From positions 1-9,319 of the forward strand of contig USCS01000052.1 in assembly GCA_900552875.1 (NCBI GenBank): a stretch of DNA of 9,319 nucleotides. Reading direction: 5' to 3'. The position numbers and the translations under genes were made by a program. Shown here piece by piece: positions 6,454 to 9,319 of the stretch (positions are counted from its first letter, which is position 1; each line of letters starts with the position of its first letter). Origin of the DNA: an uncultured Collinsella sp. Lineage in GTDB: Bacteria; Actinomycetota; Coriobacteriia; Coriobacteriales; Coriobacteriaceae. The notes under the pieces were generated by a model. It saw only the letters and a list, made by a program, of their open reading frames with translations. It ran no database searches and was not told the origin of the DNA.

Positions 6454-7089
6454 TTATCCCCGTTGCGGGCCTGCTGCCGCCACAAGTGGTTCAAGCCCCA
6501 GCTCGCGCGCGTAATCCTCCTGCGTAAAGACTTCGACCAACTCAAACGTGTCGGATTCGTCGTCAAACGCAAAGTGCAGCACCGAGCAGTTGCCCGGCAC
6601 GCGATCGCGCTCGTCGGCCGCCGCACCCTTCACGTGATCCATAAACTCCTTGATAGCCGAGCCATGGCTTACCGCGAGCACACACGTATGGTCCGGACGT
6701 TGCATGAGTTCGGTCAGCGTCGCCGCCATGCGCTCGCGCACCTGCATCTGGCCCTCGCCGCCAAACTGACGATAGAAATCTCGCCACGGGCGCTCGGGCA
6801 TAAGCATCACGCGCTCGGCCTCAAAGTCGCCAAAGAACCACTCACGCAGACCGTCCAGGCGCTCGTACGCCAAGCCCGGCCACAGGTTGGCGATAGTCTG
6901 CTCGGTGCGATGAAGTGTGGAGGTGTAGGCATGATCGGGTTCAATGCCACGCGCACGTAAGAACATGCCGGCACGCGCCGCCTGGTCGCATCCCAGCTGC
7001 GTGAGCGGCGAGTCACTCCAACCCTGAATAATGCGCTTAAGGTTGAATATTGTCTGCCCATGACGAACCAGATACAGGTCTTTATTCAT
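6454..7089 (-). CDS. histidine phosphatase family protein (phosphoglycerate mutase-like), copy B
   Basis: A cytosolic member of the histidine phosphatase superfamily, which removes or transfers phosphate through a phosphohistidine. The 211-residue protein opens with LYLVRHGQT, giving Arg9 and nucleophile His10, then QGWSDSPLTQLG. The second basic residue lies in STLHRTEQT (Arg61), the likely acid Glu83 in LREWFFGDFE, and the second histidine in VSHGSA (His142). All core catalytic residues are present, so it should be active. The substrate is not readable: GpmB, CobC and broad-specificity phosphatases share this pattern. ATG 7089 was chosen because AAAGGA precedes it by five bases and LYLVRHG follows at once. 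An upstream in-frame start at 7113 overlaps the upstream gene. It lies 17 bp downstream of a clear paralogue and is surely co-transcribed with it. It is about 30 residues longer at the C-terminus than that copy. Confidence 0.88.
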   Translation of the reverse strand: MNKDLYLVRHGQTIFNLKRIIQGWSDSPLTQLGCDQAARAGMFLRARGIEPDHAYTSTLHRTEQTIANLWPGLAYERLDGLREWFFGDFEAERVMLMPERPWRDFYRQFGGEGQMQVRERMAATLTELMQRPDHTCVLAVSHGSAIKEFMDHVKGAAADERDRVPGNCSVLHFAFDDESDTFELVEVFTQEDYARELGLEPLVAAAGPQRG

Positions 7090-7106
7090 AGGGGTCCTTT
7101 CGTTCG

Positions 7107-7649
7107 TTACCAATCAAGGAGCGAAAACGCACCGTCGCAATAGCCAAAATGAAGCACGGCACCGTTGTCGGGTAGCTCCCCCTCGCCAGTCACATACTCA
7201 AGAAACTCCTGGCAGGCTGAGCCGTGGGAAATCGCCAGTACGCAGTCGTGCTGCGGCCTGGCCATGATGCGGGACAGCGCCGCGACCATGCGCGACTGAA
7301 GCTCACTTTCCGACTCGCCACCAAAGGCCACCGGATAATCGCCCCAGGGCTGCGGCGGCATCTCGCGATTTGATGTGCCCTCCAGCGAGCCAAAATGCCA
7401 CTCACGCAGGTCATCGACCAGCTCTATGGAACGGCCCTCGCCAACGATAAGCTCGGCCGTATGCCGCGCCCGGCCCAACGGCGAGGAATACACATGATCA
7501 AAGGCCACGCCACGCGCCGCAAACGCCGTACGCGCCGTCAGCGCCTGCTCGCGCCCGCGCGCCGTAAGCGGCGAATCGTGCCAGCCCTGCAAAATGCTCT
7601 GCACATTGAGCTCAGTCTGCCCATGCCGCACCAAATACAAATCTGCCAC
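7107..7649 (-). CDS. histidine phosphatase family protein (phosphoglycerate mutase-like), copy A
   Basis: A paralogue of the gene just downstream, also a probable histidine phosphatase. The 180-residue protein has LYLVRHGQTELN (Arg8, nucleophile His9), QGWHDSPLTARG, SSPLGRARHT (Arg60), LREWHFGSLEG (Glu83) and ISHGSA (His142). SPLGRARHT and the FGSLEG acid loop are closer to the family consensus than in copy B. Both share the LREWxFG, FGGExxxxxxxRM and LHF blocks, pointing to tandem duplication. Start is GTG at 7649, with AGGAGG (7654-7659 on the other strand) four bases upstream. No ATG is available near the N-terminal motif. Substrate is unknown. It ends in GAFSLLDW, lacking the C-terminal extension of copy B. 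The nitroreductase gene lies 82 bp upstream on the same strand, with a palindromic repeat between them. Confidence 0.88.
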   Translation of the reverse strand: MADLYLVRHGQTELNVQSILQGWHDSPLTARGREQALTARTAFAARGVAFDHVYSSPLGRARHTAELIVGEGRSIELVDDLREWHFGSLEGTSNREMPPQPWGDYPVAFGGESESELQSRMVAALSRIMARPQHDCVLAISHGSACQEFLEYVTGEGELPDNGAVLHFGYCDGAFSLLDW

Positions 7650-7664
7650 ACGCCCTCCTCTCGC

Positions 7665-7699
7665 ACCACCGCAAAGGGGACAGGTACCTTTGTGGTGGT
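7665..7699. repeat. REP-like palindrome between nitroreductase and phosphatase genes
   Basis: ACCACCGCAAAGG and CCTTTGTGGTGGT form a 13-base-pair stem (one G-T pair) around GGACAGGTA. The centre contains GGGGACAGGTACC, a word I recall from dispersed intergenic palindromes in several bacteria, some linked to REP/RAYT-type transposases. That association is from memory and not proven here. No T-tract follows on either strand, so it is not a classic terminator. A further ten-base palindrome, CACCGCGGTG (7714-7723), lies next to the nitroreductase stop. The pair could shape the 3' end of the nitroreductase mRNA. Confidence 0.5.
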
Positions 7700-7731
7700 T
7701 TACCGCCGGATCACACCGCGGTGACGCTCAA

Positions 7732-8403
7732 CTACAGCAGTACGTCGGCGAGCGAACGCTTGGGTACGTGGTGCACCTGTGCCTCGTCGCGCCAATAATT
7801 GATGGAGCCATCGGGGTTGGAATCGATCGCATCGATCACCTGCGTTTCGGCCGGAACGCCAAACGCCATGATCAGCTTGAGCTCATACTTGTCGTTATCG
7901 AGCCCCATGGCATCGATCGCGTGGGGCGTAAAGGCCTTGAACATGCAGGCAGCCACCTCGGGCGTGGCGCTGCGGGCGGCGAGCATCATCGTCTGCGCGG
8001 CAATACCCGTGTCGACCTCGGTAATGGGAGCGGCGGGCTTGCCCGGAACGGCGCGCTCGGCCAGAATCGCGATGTAGCCGGTCGGGCGCTCGCCCTCGGC
8101 AGGACCCGGCCAATCCTTGAGCGCACCGGCCCATGCAAGCTCGTCAAACACGCGAGCGCAGTCCTCGGAACCGCTCACCACATGAAAACAAAGACGCTGA
8201 GCATTGGCACCACACGGAGCCAGGTGCGCCAGTTCCGCCAGCTCGAGCAAAAACTCGCGCGGCACGCGCATGGACTCGTCAAAGCGGCGGCACGTGCGGG
8301 CGCGGCGGACCAGCGCGTCAAACGTGTCCAGGCCGAGCTTTTCGCAACCTTGCTTTGCCATCGACTCCGCGCTCGACGGCGCCGCGGGAACTGTTTCGTT
8401 CAT
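7732..8403 (-). CDS. nitroreductase family flavoprotein
   Basis: A cytosolic FMN enzyme of the nitroreductase superfamily that would reduce nitro compounds, quinones, flavins or other electron acceptors with NAD(P)H. The 223-residue product has the FMN-phosphate arginine motif RRARTCRRF (33-41), the flavin-contacting LAPCGANAQ (61-69) replacing the usual APSxxNxQP, DTGIAAQTMMLAA in the central helix, and MGLDNDKYELKLIMAFGVP near the end, where the family usually has the GxP strand. The length fits the family. The substrate cannot be assigned. ATG 8403 was chosen as the first in-frame ATG before the conserved domain. It is preceded by GGGGG, a poor ribosome binding site. The extra 56 codons upstream of it have no protein-like character and run through the regulatory region. 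A DtxR/IdeR-like iron box is 29-47 bases upstream of the start, so iron control is possible. Two phosphatase genes follow on the same strand. Confidence 0.88.
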   Translation of the reverse strand: MNETVPAAPSSAESMAKQGCEKLGLDTFDALVRRARTCRRFDESMRVPREFLLELAELAHLAPCGANAQRLCFHVVSGSEDCARVFDELAWAGALKDWPGPAEGERPTGYIAILAERAVPGKPAAPITEVDTGIAAQTMMLAARSATPEVAACMFKAFTPHAIDAMGLDNDKYELKLIMAFGVPAETQVIDAIDSNPDGSINYWRDEAQVHHVPKRSLADVLL

Positions 8404-8431
8404 AGGGACCCCCAATTTCGGGCAATTGTTC

Positions 8432-8450
8432 TTAGGAAAATCTAACCTAA
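8432..8450 (-). promoter_or_regulatory. putative DtxR/IdeR-type iron box upstream of the nitroreductase
   Basis: The plus strand reads TTAGGAAAATCTAACCTAA. Against the IdeR/DtxR 19-bp consensus TTAGGTTAGSCTAACCTAA it matches 15 of 19 positions, including both TTAGG/CCTAA ends and a full CTAACCTAA half. It lies 29-47 bases upstream of the nitroreductase ATG, where a metalloregulator bound to Fe(II) would block transcription. The site is far (about 190 bp) from the divergent hdeD-like start, so the nitroreductase is the more likely target. The match was made by eye. The regulator itself is not in the window. Confidence 0.5.
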
Positions 8451-8575
8451 AACGTAGGCAATAACGAACAGGGCTGCAATGTTCTACACCTGTTGAATAG
8501 AAAATCGCGACGTGGGGAACAACGGAAACAATTCGGGACCTTTGGGTTACGTTTCGCCCTCCCCGACCCATAACG

Positions 8576-8598
8576 CCAGCGCCTTTAGGCGATACTGG
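8576..8598 (+). other. leader hairpin upstream of the HdeD-like gene
   Basis: CCAG-CGCC-TTTA-GGCG-ATA-CTGG forms an eight-base-pair stem with a three-base bulge, about 40 bases before the start codon. If the promoter lies upstream it would sit in the 5' leader. No known riboswitch shape is recognised. The rest of 8404-8639, apart from the iron-box match, shows no strong promoter. Confidence 0.25.
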
Positions 8599-8639
8599 TT
8601 GTAACGATCAAGGCTTACGCCGCACGGAAAGGAGACATT

Positions 8640-9242
8640 ATGGGCATCTTTAAGAACGATGACCAAAAATCGAGCCAGTTTGGATTTGACGAGAAAAGCA
8701 TGGCGGGCAAAGCCGTCAAGGCCGTACGCTGGATTTACGCCATCACGGGCGTCTTGGCGCTCGTCGCCGGCATCGCACTGCTGCTTGCGCCCGCCAAGTC
8801 CCTCGTCTTCCTAACGACCGTCTTGGGCTTCTACTTTGTGATCACGGCCGCGATCAGGCTGTTTACCGCTGTTTTCGAGCCACTGCTGCCCACCGGCTGG
8901 CGCGTGACGAGCATCATCTCCAACCTACTCATTATCTTGGGCGGCGTCATAATCCTGCGCAACCAGGCCTTCTCGACCGCGACGCTCACCACGATGGTGG
9001 TTATCGTGGCCGGCTTTGGCTGGATCGTCGAAGGTGTCATGTCCATTCTGGAGTCCGAGCTTTCGTCCAACCGTGCCCTCGCCATCCTGAGCGGCGCGCT
9101 CTCCATCATCGCCGGCATGTTCGTGTTTATCTATCCGCTGTGGTCGGCCAAGATGCTCGTCATCTTTAGCGGCGCCGCACTGCTGGTGTTTGGCGTAACG
9201 CTGATTGTTCGCGCTATTCAATTTGGCAAACTGGTGCACTAG
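8640..9242 (+). CDS. HdeD/DUF308 family six-helix membrane protein
   Basis: The 200-residue product has a short polar N-terminus (1-28) and six hydrophobic segments at about 30-50, 54-76, 88-106, 112-136, 146-165 and 169-193. These form three repeated helical pairs, the layout of HdeD (acid-resistance membrane protein of E. coli) and other DUF308 proteins of similar length. Glycine-rich turns such as GVLALVAGIALLLAP and GALSIIAGMFVFIYP are typical of the family. It acts in the cytoplasmic membrane, and its molecular role is not established beyond an association with acid stress in E. coli. Start ATG 8640 has AAAGGAG (8628-8634) five bases upstream. The next gene starts immediately after its TAG stop, so the two are likely translated together. 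The promoter is probably within 8451-8620. Confidence 0.85.
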   Translation: MGIFKNDDQKSSQFGFDEKSMAGKAVKAVRWIYAITGVLALVAGIALLLAPAKSLVFLTTVLGFYFVITAAIRLFTAVFEPLLPTGWRVTSIISNLLIILGGVIILRNQAFSTATLTTMVVIVAGFGWIVEGVMSILESELSSNRALAILSGALSIIAGMFVFIYPLWSAKMLVIFSGAALLVFGVTLIVRAIQFGKLVH

Positions 9243-9319
9243 ATGCCGCGAACGCTCTTTATTGATGCAGACGCCTGCCCGGTCACGCGCGAGTCGATTG
9301 ACTGCGCGCGGCGGGCGGG
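9243..9319 (+). CDS. YaiI/YqxD (DUF188) family protein, N-terminal fragment
   Basis: The ATG directly follows the previous stop codon (TAGATG), and the frame stays open to the window edge. The 25 complete codons read MPRTLFIDADACPVTRE then SIDCARRA, with the IDADACPV motif that opens UPF0178/DUF188 (YaiI, YqxD) proteins. These relate to PIN/NYN-type nuclease folds, in which the aspartates bind metal. The function is unproven. There is no separate ribosome binding site, which supports translational coupling with the upstream membrane-protein gene. The gene is cut by the window edge. Confidence 0.85.
   Translation, partial: MPRTLFIDADACPVTRESIDCARRA

Noticed and set aside
6379..6960. Plus-strand 193-codon frame opposite phosphatase copy B
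   Set aside because: Antisense shadow that starts inside the terminator hairpin.
7594..8445. 283-codon plus-strand frame opposite the nitroreductase
   Set aside because: Antisense shadow; the minus strand has recognisable nitroreductase motifs.
8482..8502. TTCTA...TAGAA inverted repeat
   Set aside because: Five-base arms with an 11-base spacer are easily found by chance; no supporting context.
8404..8571. Upstream extension of the nitroreductase to 8571
   Set aside because: The extra residues are not protein-like and cover the iron-box-like site; the conserved domain begins well after ATG 8403.
1..9319. CRISPR array, tRNA, rRNA or insertion sequence with a transposase
   Set aside because: No regularly spaced direct repeats, no cloverleaf or rRNA-like sequence, and no transposase or integrase motif was seen.

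Overview
The window is high-GC, gene-dense bacterial DNA. Gene content and protein style (short ACT-domain SerA next to SerC, a lone DUF559-like nuclease-like protein with a long N-terminal region, DUF1015-like protein) suggest a gut Coriobacteriia member, most likely Collinsella or a relative. This placement is inferred from protein character, not from a marker gene.

Layout from left to right. Positions 1-245 hold the C-terminal end of a transporter with a TrkA-C (RCK_C) domain, followed by a possible 30-codon ORF. Positions 472-2828 hold serC and serA, the first two steps of serine synthesis from 3-phosphoglycerate, closed by a strong hairpin terminator at 2868-2898. Positions 2829-3176 lack a gene but contain an AT-rich element with 46-nt imperfect inverted arms (2917-2962 and 3058-3103). 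A minus-strand gene (3177-4226) encodes a nuclease-like protein of unknown role. It is divergent from a plus-strand pair: an M20 metallopeptidase/deacylase (4381-5601) and a short DUF1015-like protein (5641-6324). That pair ends at a 14-bp terminator hairpin (6370-6410).

Three minus-strand genes follow. Read in the direction of transcription they are a nitroreductase (8403-7732), then two tandem paralogous histidine phosphatases (7649-7107 and 7089-6454). A REP-like palindrome lies between the nitroreductase and the phosphatases. Upstream of the nitroreductase is a 15/19 match to the DtxR/IdeR iron box. Divergent from it are an HdeD-type six-helix membrane protein (8640-9242) and the start of a YaiI/YqxD (DUF188) gene that begins directly after the hdeD stop codon.

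serC and serA clearly work together. DUF1015 proteins are often neighbours of serC and serA in Firmicutes, so the DUF1015-like gene may be a displaced member of the same neighbourhood, now separated by the nuclease-like gene and the M20 gene. The points most worth a second look are the putative iron box, the long inverted-repeat element, the nuclease-like gene with an ExQ active-site pattern, and the DUF1015-like protein that has lost its family's His-His-Arg signature and its C-terminal half.
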